Assembly (NCBI GenBank): GCA_013396655.1
Contig: WBMV01004769.1
Coordinates: 1-64,000 of the forward strand
Reading direction: 5' to 3'
From: Campylorhamphus procurvoides
Taxonomy: Eukaryota; Chordata; Aves; Passeriformes; Dendrocolaptidae
Length of the DNA: 64,000 nt
This document shows, piece by piece, positions 50,601-62,925 of the stretch (within the stretch, counting starts at the first letter, position 1; each line of letters starts with the position of its first letter). Position numbers and translations under genes: made by a program. The notes beneath the pieces are model-generated. The model saw only the letters and a list, made by a program, of their open reading frames with translations. It was not told the origin of the DNA and did not search any database.

Positions 50601-51442
50601 CACAAGCTTATGGTTATCATTTAAAGATGCACGGATATGATGAAAATATGTACAGCCTCCTTTAGCATACTGTGAGCAGAACTAGGTCATGAATAAATTT
50701 AATAGACCTAGAAGGCTCTCTGAAATACAACAAAACTGGTTTTAAAAATGCCATCAATGAGGAAAAGTAGAAAAGTCTGTATTCTTCTGGCTAGTTATGA
50801 GAAAAAAAGCCCAACAAAACTATCTCTGCATAAACATAGTTCAATTTTTTTCAAGAAGTATCATTAGTATCTGAATGAGTAAGAGCTTGACAGATTTAAG
50901 GAAACATGAGCTTTTTACAAGATATTCAAGTGTGCTTTAGGATTCTCATAATGAGTCCTTAGCTTAGCAAATGAAATGCTAAAATGCTTTTCATTATTAT
51001 GGCTTTATCTAATATTTCTGTCAGCTCACTGCTGTATTTTAGCAGTGCATTGCTGTGCGGGGTAAACTGGCCATGAAGAAGTGAGTTTTAGTATTGTAAA
51101 CTATGATGCTGAATGGAGCTTCATTTCCCCTCTTTTTACTAGTCCTAGTGGTGCATCAGGAAGAGATATTTGACCCTCAGGACAACAGGCAGAGCAAGAA
51201 AAATGTATTCTATTCAAGAGAAGTCCCTCCCATTCAAAATAAAATGCAGAGAAAGAGATGTTAATTTAAGTAACTATTATGGAATGAAGTTGAGGTGTAC
51301 TGTGAGAGTGTGCAAGGGCATTTGAAGCTTCAGAGCCTCTTTGGGCAGAATAGAGACCAGCAAGTGTCAGAGAAGCACTGAGAATGAATATATCAACCAT
51401 ACTTACTGCTTCCGTGGCAAGTTCCAGAAATTCTACATAGAT
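47644..51442. other. AT-rich unassigned DNA
   Basis: No gene was recognised. It contains a TA-rich microsatellite at 48094-48184. Confidence 0.6.
48094..48184. repeat. TA-rich microsatellite
   Basis: Alternating TATATA and TGTATA runs with two short interruptions, ending in TTTAAAATAT. Confidence 0.9.
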
Positions 51443-51720
51443 CTGAATTCTGACAACCCTTTCTTCGAAGAATTTCTTTCCTTAATACCCAATCTAGACA
51501 GCCCCTCGCACAACTTGAGATCTTTTTCTCTCAGTCTTTTATTTCTTGCTTGGGAAAAGAGACTGATTCCCACTTGGCTACAACGTCACGTCAGGTAGTT
51601 GTAGAGTGATATGATCTCCCTTCAACCTCCCTTTCTTCAGGCCAAATAGCCCCAGCACACTCAGTTTCTCTTCATAAGACTTGTTCTCCAGACCCTTCAT
51701 GTCTAAAGACCTTCAGCATT
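51443..51720 (-). mobile_element. CR1 fragment, CR1-Y-like
   Basis: Reverse-complement CR1: 'aatacccaatctagac', 'cctcgcacaacttgaga', 'gggaaaagagactgattcccacttggctacaac', 'caggtagttgtagag', 'ttctcttcataagacttgttctccagaccctt'. It resembles the corresponding part of the 62-kb copy. The 3' tip is missing or too decayed to see. About 280 bp remain. Confidence 0.87.
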
Positions 51721-54700
51721 TTCAGAGGATAACACTAAAAAGAAAACCTAATCAAAACTGGATGATGTATCATTCATTGGTATATGTGGAGACCTTTCAA
51801 CTGGGACTGAAACAACTACAACTACAATAAAGCACTTAACTTTCCGATGTCTCAGTACAGATCTGAATGACTCTCAGTATCATGTAGTTCTGCAACTGTT
51901 TACTCAAAATACTTATGCATATTCAGATTTATTTCCTATGTCATAGAACTTTTATCATCTCCCTTTTCTTTCCTAGTTTATTTCTGAACAGTTTCTCCAT
52001 CTTAAGTTCTAGAAAAAAATTATTCTTCCAAGATCATTGAAAATAAACTATTTACATCATGACAGCCAATTATTTCCTACACCCTGACTCCTCTATTTTT
52101 ACTATTTCTTAATTAACCTCTGATTTCTCATTCCCTAAGCATTTTTTAAGGTTTTTTATTAAGTTGTTTTATTAAGTTGTATAAGAAGTTGTTTTCTGAA
52201 TCAAAGTATTTGGTGCTAAATGTAGTTCTTTGGTTCAAATACTGATTAAGTACTTAAAATTATTCTAATGCTTTACAAGATATAATATCCTAGTGCAAAA
52301 ATTGTATCCTCTTTCTCTATACTTATCTATTTATATTTATTTTTTGTTGGCCAATAGATATCCATTTACCACTCTCACAAATTTGCATATTTTATGTATC
52401 AGAACTATCATCTGGCAATTTCTAGACTATTGATGTAAGAACAGGTGCCACTCTTAAAAAATGTCCTTCTTTAATTATAGACAGATTGGATGGATGGATG
52501 GATTGTATATTAACTAGTTTTTCAGCAGTTTCATATCTGAATTCCTTTAGAATTTGTGGAAGATCACCATGTAGTCCTGATATTTTGTTATCCCTTCATT
52601 TTTAATTTTTTTATGAACATTTTCTATTGGTACTGAAAATTCTTCAGACTTTTCCTAGGGATGGTCTCTAACAGATAGTAGCTCTTGTGAAGGAACCTCC
52701 CTGAAGACGTGTCATGAGAACACAAATGCAAAATATCACTTTAAATATTTCTGCTTTTCTATGATATATTTTTAGATATTTCATGTTCATTTTAAACTTT
52801 TTAAGTCAAATAACTTTATGGTTCTAGTAGGATCTATTGTTGCAAAGTGTCAAAAACATTATGTGCAACATACTGTTTAACTTTTCAATTTCTACCCATT
52901 AGTCTAATTGGAATACAGTAGCAAATTCTGGAGCTTGTCTAATAAGGAATGTTTTCTAGAATTATAATTAATTCAGTAGAATAAGATTTTTTCATCCAGG
53001 ACAGCTGACATAACATATTGGAAAGCAACAAAAGTAGAGTCTGATATTAGCTCTGCATCTTGAAAACACATTTTAGCTCTTGCATCTTATCCTTTTTGAT
53101 CTCAGGGACACTGTGCATAAATACCCTGGTAGAAAAACAAGATAATAAGTCAAAACCACCTGTCTAGAAGATGAACTCCTGACTTTCTTCAGAGTGTGAT
53201 CTGATCTTCCATATTCTGTATTCATATTTCATAATTTTGCATTGTAAATATTTCTGCTGTGCACCTATGTTTACAAGATCATAATAAGTAAAATTTTCAA
53301 CTACTAATCATTACAAAATTATAAAGAGCAAATGAGAGAATGTAGGCTTCAATTATAAATGGGCTTTATAGGAACTTGTGTACTGGATAAAAAGCTTTTG
53401 AAATTACTGATGAGTTTTTGAATGCAGATGGTTTAGCAGTTGTAGCATTGTTAGTAGAATTTAGTAAACACTGTGAAAACAATCCTTTACCACTACTTAT
53501 ATGTTTCATGATAGGACCCTGTAAGATCAAGCTTTTTAAATGAAATAATATTACTAATTCATTAAGATATTAAGATATTAAAATATCAATATTACATAGG
53601 ACAGTCCGAATTTTCCCTGTTCTCCCGGTATGTGCTATTTTGGGAACATTCAACAAATAATAAAAGAATGTAAGGTACTATCGATTCATTCTGATGTTCA
53701 CAGAGAGCTAAGAGCAATGCCGAAAGGATTGGTATCCCATACTTTAAGTTTGTCAGCAGTGTTACTGGCATATGGATTTTTATGTAATCTAATTATGTCA
53801 TTGCAATCTGTATTGATATATATAAATTTATTTCTGTTAATGTGTTTGTGCATGTATAAACACATATGGAAGAGAATATGTATGGAAATAATATGCTCTT
53901 CTAGAATTCTGTATGACAGCAGCTTTTCATATTCTGTTTCTAATGGAACAAGCCATAAAAATCTGCATGAGTTTCCCAGGGATATCATATTTTAAAGAAT
54001 TATTGGGTGCTAACACTAGAATGATTTTTTTGCTTTTTCTTTAAATGTTGCACTGGATATGAAGAAATGGGGAAAAAAAAAGAAGTTGCTTCAAGAAAGA
54101 GTGAGAAAAAAATGCTCTAGAACTGACTAATGAATGTTATTTTTTTATCTTCAAGTCATTCTTATATAATTGTATGAAATGCTTGTTTGTGCATGAAAAG
54201 AATTTGTATCTGTAGGGGAACATAATATCTACAAAAACACTGAAATAGAATCCTTTAAATTAGAACACTGTTGTTTTCAGTTCCTAACAAAAGAGAATCA
54301 CTGAATTTTACTTCTCTACACTCTGTTTAATATCAATGTAAAATATCTGTAAAATTTACAAGCTTACTGCATTTGGTTAGTCAGAAGTCAATATAATTTC
54401 TAACCTAGTTTGTCTTTTTTTTTTTTTTTTACTACTCCTATAACAACCATCTTGTAGAGCTTCATGAAGTTGCAGTATGGCCAAATTTGACCTGGTTGCT
54501 CATAGTGAGGATTTGCTGCACACAATATTTGACATTCTTTAGGAGCATTTTAGGAGCCATAATTGATCTCTATATGATATGTCTTTATTTGATTTTGCAG
54601 ATGTACATGAGTTTTAACCAGGGAGAGTTTTCCCATGATATGTATCCACATATATAATTTTTATGCTCTTTATATGTATGAAACCATAAGAGAATTATGC

Positions 54701-57032
54701 TCTTTGCATGTTCAATATCCTTTTCAAACTTATATGTTTAAAAATATTTTCCTATGTGCTTAAAAAAATAAAAAAACCCCATGAACACTTTTAATGCACC
54801 ATTATAAAATGGTGCATACTATGCACAAAAATATGCATACTGTTAATGTAAGTTTCAGTACTGGTGCAATTCTAAAAAGAGATTTAAATTCTTCTGCAGG
54901 TAACAAAAACAATAAGAAAACTTCACCATTAGAAACCATTTGTAGTTTCATTACAAACTTTGGAAGAAGAGAAAAGGATAATAAAGATCAGGCATCAAGC
55001 AAAAAAGTCATCATAAATATTTATCTATTTATTACAAAAATGTTTTAAAACAGCACAAGGTTCATGGACTGCAGGATGAATACAAAGTCCTAGAAATAAC
55101 CCATGGAAGTTTGTGTTCAACCTGTTTTTCTGCAGTCTGTAACTTTTTCACTGCCTGGATCTTCCACACTCTCCCCTTCCAGACAATTTTAGGGAAGATT
55201 TTCTAACTTGCTCACTCCAACGATGCAAACACTTCAGAAAAGAGAAAAAAAATTTAAGTGTTGCTGAAACAAATAATACATAAGTAAAAAGACAAATGCA
55301 ATCATTGCCTGCCATTTCTTATGTACTGTTTATAAAAGGTTCAATAGTTAAAAGATAGAAAACATATCAATAATCTCTACTACCTGAAAACATATGCACA
55401 CATTAAATAGATTTTCTCATCAAGGAAGTGCCACTGTTGCAAAATTAATGCTTGACCTCACTGAATTCATACGAAGCTCTGCAGCCACACTGGCAGCTTT
55501 CCACATCTGTGGAGTATTTTGCTTTTTTTCCTCACTTTCGGTTTTGTGTTACTAGATTAACTGTTTTTCAGCCATATTGTAGCCTATACATCACAGACTG
55601 CATGGTTTCCTTGTCAGTGGCTGCATTTTTGCCTAATTATTTTTGGTTGTTTCCTTTTGTTTGGTTTAGTTTTTGACAGAACAAGATGTTGTTATTGTGA
55701 CCATAGCTTTAGGCAGAGAGATTTGTCACAGCATATCCGGTTTTATGCATGTTCTGTAAAGCAGTGGCCATCTGCATCACTGCCTTGTCCCACTGCACAC
55801 ACCCGATACTAGAGAGATAGAACTCCATTATGACTGAAAGATCACAGGACCACTCATACACTGGCAGTGACATTATGGTCAACAGACCATGGATCAGCAA
55901 AAACAACTGCCTCCCTTTTTTGCAGGCTTGAAAGAATATACAGAAAATATAGATATACACTGAAGGGAGAATGGGAATGGGAATGAGAAGGAAAAGTGAC
56001 CATTAAGACCATGACAGAAGTTCAGGATTTCTTTCCTTAATTTATGTTCCATAACATATTGAATAGAACTTACAATGGGGATCTCTAGTGTTAAAGAAAA
56101 TGCCTCTGTGAAAGGAGAAAACAAATACCGACAAGGTCATGAGGATTGCACACAGATCTGTGAAATGGGGTCATGAAAGATTGGTTGTTAAGCTTTCGGA
56201 AGGGGATCATAAATCATCATTAAGGATCTTGGATCTTCAATAAGCTATTCTTAAGGGAAAGAGATGGGTCTGAAAAAAAACTATTGCAGTTTATAACTAG
56301 TTAAAAAAAAGGTATGTGGAACATGAATGCATGTCTTAGAGATACAGGGATGCAGTTAGACATTAAAAAAACAAATTGTGAAAGCAGGCGTGATACAACT
56401 TGGTGTCTGGTTGACTAGGGAATTAGGACAGATACAGCAAAATGCGCAACAGCAGAAGACTGCTTTTGGGAAAGGAAAGCTACCTACTTCTATTTTTTCC
56501 TGAGGGAAGGTGAAAACTGACTGTTTGGAGAATAGTGAATACATGTATAAACCAAAAATCTTTCCTATATTTAATTCGACATTTCTCTCTGACCTCTTAA
56601 AATTGTTGTGTTGATGAGCATTAGTGTTTAGATGACTTCACCTCTAAGGAGAAAAAGAAAAGCACAAATCAGCTGTACCTATTAATAGAGACTATAGACT
56701 TGTGCTTCCTTTCAGTCCTGTTCAAGTGGCACAGAGAAAAAAGCTTGATCTTAACACTGTGCCGTGCAGTAATTGGAGCAGATGAGCAAAAGGAATGAAG
56801 CTGAAGGACCTTTCAGCAGATGAAAATGTTTGTTATTTGTTGTTGGTTACAATGACATTGATCTCTGCTGATGTAAAAGAGAAGGAAAAGCCAATGTTCA
56901 GGGCCAAGGAAATGTTTCATAAATTGAATAGGGGCAAAATTGCCAAAGTTTAAATGACTTGATTTTAAAAAATTTATTCTTCTCAGCTGCAGCTAGAGGA
57001 GGGCACTTGCCTCTAAATAGCTGAAATTAAAC
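51721..57032. other. AT-rich unassigned DNA
   Basis: No gene was recognised over 5.3 kb. It contains a GGAT microsatellite at 52487-52503 and a T run at about 54416-54430. A 121-codon plus frame at 53630-53995 has no motif and overlaps a 96-codon antisense frame, as chance frames do. A minus-strand frame at 55709-55960 is likewise unsupported. Confidence 0.55.
52487..52503. repeat. (GGAT)n microsatellite
   Basis: Four GGAT units. Confidence 0.85.
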
Positions 57033-57100
57033 AATTGATTAATCAATTAATCGTAATTAAACAACTAATAAAAACTGGAGATTAATTGATCTCCAATTAA
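57033..57100. repeat. Palindrome pair in a TAAT-rich cluster
   Basis: AATTGATTAATCAATT at 57033-57048 is a perfect 16-bp palindrome. TGGAGATTAATTGATCTCCA at 57076-57095 is palindromic except for one pair. Both are centred on TTAA or AATT and the stretch holds repeated TAAT and ATTA cores, the typical homeodomain contact sequence. Function is not shown. Confidence 0.8.
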
Positions 57101-57580
57101 TCAGGTACAAGCATACCTGAGTAATTTCAAGAAAGACAATGGTGTTGAAATGTTAGTAGTTAAGGAGACAGCAAAAAAAAAAGCATTTAAAATGAAGATA
57201 ATATTAGGAAGTGCATGTGGATCATTCACCTTGCATGTTGTGTGGTTTTTAAGGTTATCTCTATTTAGTTCTGACCACAGAACTCAGTGGTACAAAATGT
57301 TCTAGCAGGTTAATAACTTCAAAATACCTCAAAGTCTGGTTTCCATGGCTCTCCTACTCACAGTCCAAAAACTACTAAATGTGACAGTACTTGGAGTATT
57401 GCAAAAAAAAACCCAAAAAACAAACCAAAGATCAAAACAAAATAAAAAACCATTTCAGGTAACCACATCATAGAGAAAAAGGCAAGCAGAAACTCACTGT
57501 CCTCTAGTTTTTGTAGTACTGAAAAAAATTACCTGGATTTTTTTAATCAATCTCTCATGATAGTTTGGACTTCTTTTTTG
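57101..57580. other. AT-rich unassigned DNA
   Basis: Nothing was recognised; A-rich tracts lie at 57173-57182 and 57403-57450. Confidence 0.6.
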
Positions 57581-57752
57581 AATCGTAAAATCAGAGAATA
57601 ATGTGAGTCAGAAAAGACCTCAGGATGTCTCCAGCTCAGCCTCCTGCTCAAAGCAGGATCGTTTATGAGATTAGACCAGGCTGCTCAGACCTTTTAGCTG
57701 GCTGGGTCTTGAAACTTTCAAGGTGAAGGACTGCAAAATTTGTCTGCACAAG
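57581..57752 (-). mobile_element. CR1 3' fragment, divergent subfamily
   Basis: Reverse-complement CR1: 'aatcagagaataatgtgagtcag', 'aaagacctcaggatgtctccagctcagcctcctgctcaaagcaggatc', 'attagaccaggctgctcagacc', 'tgggtcttgaaa'. This subfamily has the 'cctcctgctcaaagcagg' signature. About 170 bp remain. Confidence 0.87.
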
Positions 57753-57768
57753 ATCATACCATAATAGA

Positions 57769-57828
57769 ACATAGAAACATAGAATGGTTTTTGTTGGGAA
57801 AAGCCTTAAAATTCACCTAGTTTCAGCT
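57769..57828 (-). mobile_element. CR1 3' tip, about 60 bp
   Basis: 'catagaaacatagaatggtttttgttgg', 'aaaagccttaaaattcacctagttt' is the reverse complement of a CR1 3' end. It lies 17 bp from the previous fragment and belongs to another subfamily, so it is a separate insertion, apparently next to or into the first. Confidence 0.85.
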
Positions 57829-59111
57829 ATATATGTGATTCTATGATGAATAGAGAGAGATGCAGCAAGAGATAAAGGTGACAAGGAGGGCAGTGACCAT
57901 TCTGCACAATCTGATCAGGGCCAAGTTGGTGACAGTGACAAGTTCCACCTACAATCACAGAGAAGGCAAGGAAATGAGCCATACCTTTGGTCCATGCATT
58001 GAGAAACAGCATATGACAGGTCTAGAGAGTGAACACAATGTGACCTATGACATTGGTCCAAGATACATCTTGGAAGATCAGCTGGGACAGCAGGCAGCAG
58101 GACTGGACACAATCCAGACTACTCTACAGCTCATGTTTGCTAACGTTAGGGTTCTCTATCCTTTCATTAAAGAAAAATATAAGCTCAGGGAGATGGTCAG
58201 GGCCAGTAATGTTTGGAAGGACCCTCAGGTCCCCAATAAATGGTCCTGTGAGTCCTTATTATATCATCTGATTTCTGGCTCACAATTGATTGTTGGTTTT
58301 GCACAGATGAGAAAGTGGTCTTATTAAAATATGTCCATATTACTAAAGAGTTTTTCAAAATTTATGAAAACACTGGAATTGAGCCAAAGATAAATAGTGA
58401 TGTTAATTATGATATTTGCTAACTTCATAAAACAAAACCTGCAAATATTTATTTCCTGACACTGATTTCTCAAGAAAATATTTAAATGAAATTAAGTTTC
58501 TTTTTCTTCTTTTCCTATTTTCTTTCTTCCCAGCTCATTTCCCTGCCCCCCTACGCTCCCCACCTCCTCAAGTTCTGTAGGCAATTAAGTTTTGAAACTG
58601 AAAAAACAAGGGAAAGGAAATTACAGCCTCTAGGAACCAGCTGTGATCTTCACATCATTTAAAAACACAAGATGAGAAACGCATCCAAGAAAGAGATATT
58701 TGATTTTATAAAATCTCTGATACTTGTTTTTAAAGAAACAACTAAAAATACTAAGAAGCGCTTCACACCTTTATTCTGTTTTATGTGTCCCTTCACATGG
58801 GGTTGAGAAATGTGAGATGAGAGGAAAAGAACTTCTTTAATCTTCAATATAAGAAAGAAGATACAGAAGGGGAGGGTGGAGGATTGACCTTCAGTGGCCT
58901 CCAAGTGCCTACCAACCCACTCTATCACTCCCCCTCCTCAACAGGATGGAGAGAAGTATGATGAAATGTTTGTGGGTTGAGATAAGTACAGGAAGAGTAC
59001 TGAGCAATTACCATCACAGGCAAAGCAAACTCAGTTTGGGAAATCAATTACCAAACAAACAGAACAAGATAATGAGAAATAAGAACAAATCTAAAAACCA
59101 CCTTCACTTCA
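57829..59111. other. Unassigned DNA with one 155-codon frame
   Basis: The plus frame at 57860-58327 (155 codons) is the longest ATG frame in the window not explained by N, CR1 or the 59-kb repeat, and lies in a less AT-rich segment. It has no signal peptide, membrane segment or catalytic motif that I recognise, no recognisable upstream promoter and no poly(A) tail. It may be a chance frame or part of an uncatalogued repeat. The remainder is AT-rich with a pyrimidine-rich stretch at about 58500-58575. Confidence 0.5.
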
Positions 59112-59712
59112 AACCTGACTTCTTCCTGGGCTCAGTTTCACCCTTGACTTCTCTGCCTCCTTCTCCCAAGCAGTGCAGGGGAACATGGAATAGGTGTTGT
59201 GGTCAGTTCAGCAAATGTTGTTTTTGCCACTCTTTCTTTCTCATGTTCTTCCCCTGTTCCAATGTAGAGTCTCTCTCATGTGAGACAGTCCTTCATGGCC
59301 TTTTCCAGTGTGGGACTTTCCCATTTGCTTCAGTTCTTTGGAAACTGCTCCAGTGTGTATCCTTTCCATGGGGTGCAATCCTTAAGGACTCCTCCAGTGT
59401 GGGTCACCCATAAGAAAATAGGTCCTGTAAGGAGACTCACTCCAACATGTGCTCCTCTCCATGGGGCCACAGACCCTGCCAGGAGCCTGTTCCATGTGGG
59501 CTTTCCATGGGATAACAGCTTCGTTCAGTTTAGAGCCACTTGCTACAGCGTGGGGTCCTTCATTGTCTTCAGTGTAACCAGGGGCTGTGGGGAAATCTCT
59601 GCTCTGGAACATGGAGCACCTCCTCCTCCTCCTTCTTCATTGATCTTGGTGCTCTCCCTCAGCTGTCACTGCATAGATATTTAACCCTTTCTTAAGTATG
59701 TTATCACAGACC
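59112..59712 (-). mobile_element. ERVL-associated repeat with internal 45-53 bp array
   Basis: The text matches a repeat I know to be frequent in bird genomes: 'tgacttctctgcctcc', 'tgtggtcagttcagca', repeated 'ctccagtgtgggtc' and 'ccatggggtgca' units, 'gctctggaacatggagcacctcctcctcctcc', and 'cttaagtatgttatcaca' at the end. It is normally part of avian ERVL-type retroviral sequence; minus is my best guess for its sense strand. The plus-strand frames here (155 and 134 codons) follow the repeat units and are not genes. There is no intact gag, pol or env. Confidence 0.7.
59257..59556. repeat. Degenerate tandem array, period about 45-53 bp
   Basis: The motif (c/t)TCCA(g)(t)GTGgg recurs near 59257, 59303, 59348, 59392, 59440, 59490 and 59542, giving spacings of 46, 45, 44, 48, 50 and 52. 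Several units include CCATGGG. The units are strongly diverged. Confidence 0.75.
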
Positions 59713-62221
59713 AAATAAAAATGTTAAATCTGGATGACTCATTCTATTTCTGGAGAGACTTTTGTAACTCTAACAACTTGAAATTAACAAATATTTCACC
59801 TTCTTAAAACTCTTGCTAACTTTTATACTTCCCTATATTCCTTATTGTCCTGAAGTATTTATCTGGGTAATGGAACTAATTTACAAACCTTGTTTCCCTA
59901 TAATTTTTTAACAGCTTTTCCTCTTTCAACCTTTCTCATATAGAGCGTCTTAAGTGGCAAAACAAATTCTCTTAGACAATGAGCAATATCACTGACCACT
60001 ATCTACACAGAGCCCAAATTGAAAAAAAAAAAAAATTAACCGTACCTTAGAAAGCATTTATAGGTGGTTGAATTAGTGATGGAGGAAGCATATTTGGGGG
60101 TGTACAAATCGTGTCACTTTAACATCATTTGTAATAAATGATTTTGACTGATGTTATATGTACATATGAAACAAACAGATTATTTTTTTCTAGAAGGAAA
60201 TATCAAGATGCCAAAAGAACAACAACAGAAAAAGAACAACAGCAGGAAAAGAACAAGATGCCAAAGGTACCATACCAAGAACATTAACAGAGTCATAAAA
60301 ATTCAAGTCTTAATGTTTGTGCACATGATATTTCCAGAGAAACATCAGGAAAGCACATCAGTCTTCACTGCTGGCTAACCTGTGGTCAGTACTCAGAATA
60401 ATAACACAAACATTAAATCAGATTTGTACAAGCTTTGTTTAGCCGTACACTTAAACACCGAGCACTGTCATCTCAGTCTCTTCTCAGAACAGGCAAAGGA
60501 GGAAGACACAACTTGAAGGACAAAGTGCGTTCAAATTGTCTTTCACTAGAAATGAGTTCTAGTTTGGCCAGCACCAAAGTAAGGGTTTTTCTGATGTTGA
60601 CATTCCATACAAGGAGACCTGTACATTTACAGAAACACATTAAAATAAAAGGTTGCATGTGGCACCTCAGACTTCTCAGAATGAAGACTGCTTGTTCTTA
60701 TTTCTGTTTTATGGGATTTCTGTGGCTGTGGCTACGATTTTGTAGGCATACTTCAAGACTAAATTTAATTATGTTTTCGCAGTTCCAAAATGCTTTTGAC
60801 ACTGACTAAATTATAAAGATATACAAATGAATCTTCCTCTTCTCCCTGTGAAATATGATATATTTTTATCAACAAATTTTATTTTTTCCCACTTGATTGG
60901 CATGCCAAACAGACATGGTTGCGAACGAATTATTTTTTTTTCTGAAAAGTATTAATTTCTAAGCAGCCATAAAGAATATCAACCTAGGGAGATAAATTAT
61001 TGAAAAAGTTATAAACAATTGACAATGGAACCTTTTATTGCTAAATACGAAGTATGTCTCATAGGAAGAATGTGATAAACATGAATCTTACAGGATATAC
61101 AAAGCAAGCCTGAGAGACAGATTGACAAGAGTGAGTTTGACAAAGAGAAAGTAATAAAAGTGATAAACAGCAATTTTATCTAAAAGAATTTGATATCATC
61201 CTCCTAACTACCTTCAAATAAAAAGTACCAAAAAATGAAAGCAGAAATGAGGATTTTTTTTGCAAAATGTTTTAAGGAAAACAGAAATCCTCTGCAAAAA
61301 GGTTGGAAATAAAATTATTATATTGAAAAAATATTAACTGTATATTTGTAATGAAAGATTATAAAAATTCAAGATGTGGGTTTAAACACTTACAGGAATT
61401 TTAAGATTACTTTGAAGAAAGTATGGAGACATGCCATAAAAATACAAGCTATACAAAGTAATATCAGTAATAAATAGGCTTTCTCAGAAATTAATGAGAT
61501 TTTTAATTGTCTCCCAAAAAAGCAAGATTGAATTCTCAGTGGAAAATATAATAAGATCATTGCTTTTACTACAAAGTTATAAAACATTTGACATTCAGTT
61601 ATTTGTAGAGTTGAAATCCCTTAGCATTTGCTTCACTGTTTTTCATGGATTTTCTGCCACTAGGACATGCAATTGTGAAGTTTATGTGACAGGAGTAGGT
61701 GTCAGTGCACCAGCCTCTCAGCCATATTGGCTTTAGAGCAATAATGTTGACCAAAACAATAAATTAAAAAAAGGTGTCCTTATGTCTTGGTTAATCTAAA
61801 ATTTCAAGACCTTTTACAGCTCATCAGTAGATTTAATTGACACATCCTCAATACATCAGTTTTGTGGACAACTGGATTCATAAACATTCAAGAGCACATG
61901 AGAGTTGAACACTTCTGTGCATGTTTCAGCTTGTTTTCTCTAGTTCAAACAAACCTTCTTGATTCCATATCAACCTCTTGTTATGTGGATGGTACCAGCC
62001 TGGGGGTCCAGGATTTCTATCTCCCAGCTTGGAGCCTTTGCCATTTTTTTTCTTTCTGTTTTACAAGCTTTCTTCTCCATTAATAGTGAAACATGTTTTC
62101 TTTACAAAAAAAAAAAGTCATCTGCTTTATCAGACAATCATTTTTATTATCCATCAAAAGATAGATTTGAAAGCTGATGTGTGAAAGAATTATCACCTTT
62201 TTGTGCAAGTTATTCTAGTTA
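59713..62221. other. AT-rich unassigned DNA
   Basis: No gene was recognised. A poly(A) run lies near 60020-60034. Plus frames at 60435-60809 (124 codons) and 61862-62083 carry no motif I know. Confidence 0.6.
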
Positions 62222-62797
62222 GAGAATCACAGAAGCACTTAGGCTGAAAAACCTCTCTGAGATCACTGATTGCAACCTTTGACTGATCACCACCACTAAG
62301 CACCACATCCAGACATTTCTTGAACACCTTCAGGCATGGTGACTCCACCACCTCCCTGGGCAGTCCATTCAAATGCTTAACAACCCTTTCTGTGAAGAAA
62401 TTCTTCCTGATCTCCAGCCTGAACCTTCCCTGGCACGGCTTGAGACTATGTCCTCTCATCCTGTCACTAGTTGCCTGGAAGAAGAGACTGACCCCCACCT
62501 GGTTACAACGTCCTTCAGGTAGTTGTAGAGAGTGACAAGGTTTCTCCTGAGCCTCTTTTTCTCCAGGCTAGACAAACCCAGCTTCTTCAGTGGCTCCTCA
62601 TAGGACTTACTCTCCAGACCCTTCACCAGTTTCATTGCCCTTCTCCGGACACCCTCCAGCACCTCAATGTCTTCCTTGTAGAGAGGGGCCCAGAACTGAA
62701 CACAGAATTTGAGGTGTTGCCTCACAAGTGCCAAGTACAGGGATGAAATCACTTCCCTGGTCCTGCTGGCCATTGTCTTTCTTGGCCATGTGGACAC
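62193..62797 (-). pseudogene. CR1 ORF2 C-terminal remnant, frameshifted
   Basis: The upstream minus frame (62797 to 62456) reads like the CR1 reverse-transcriptase tail: [60 protein letters not shown]. The frame then shifts. The next minus frame (62498 to 62193) continues with [40 protein letters not shown]. The polymerase catalytic core and endonuclease are missing through 5' truncation, so it cannot encode an active protein. Confidence 0.85.
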
Positions 62798-62925
62798 ACT
62801 GCTGGCTCCTGTTCAGCAGCGTTGACCAGCACCTGAGGTCCTTTTCTACTGGGCCACTTTCCATCCACTCTGCCCTGCACCTGCAGCATTGAATGGGATT
62901 GTTGTGACCAACATGCATGGGATTC
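62222..62925 (-). mobile_element. CR1 retrotransposon, about 700 bp, CR1-Y-like
   Basis: Reverse-complement CR1 is continuous from the 3' tip ('gagaatcacagaagcac') through 'ggtgactccaccacctccctgggcag', 'ctggcacggcttgaga', 'caggtagttgtagagag', 'cttctccggacaccctccagcacctcaatgtcttcc' and 'gaggggcccagaactgaacacag', to the 5'-truncated end near 62925. It is the best preserved CR1 here: on the minus strand two overlapping frames still read as the C-terminal part of ORF2. Confidence 0.95.

Noticed and set aside
57581..57845. tRNA-derived SINE
   Set aside because: No A or B box seen; wording matches CR1 3' ends.
58946..59684. 155- and 134-codon plus frames with cysteine-rich repeats
   Set aside because: They fall largely within the ERVL-associated repeat; the periodicity comes from its internal array.
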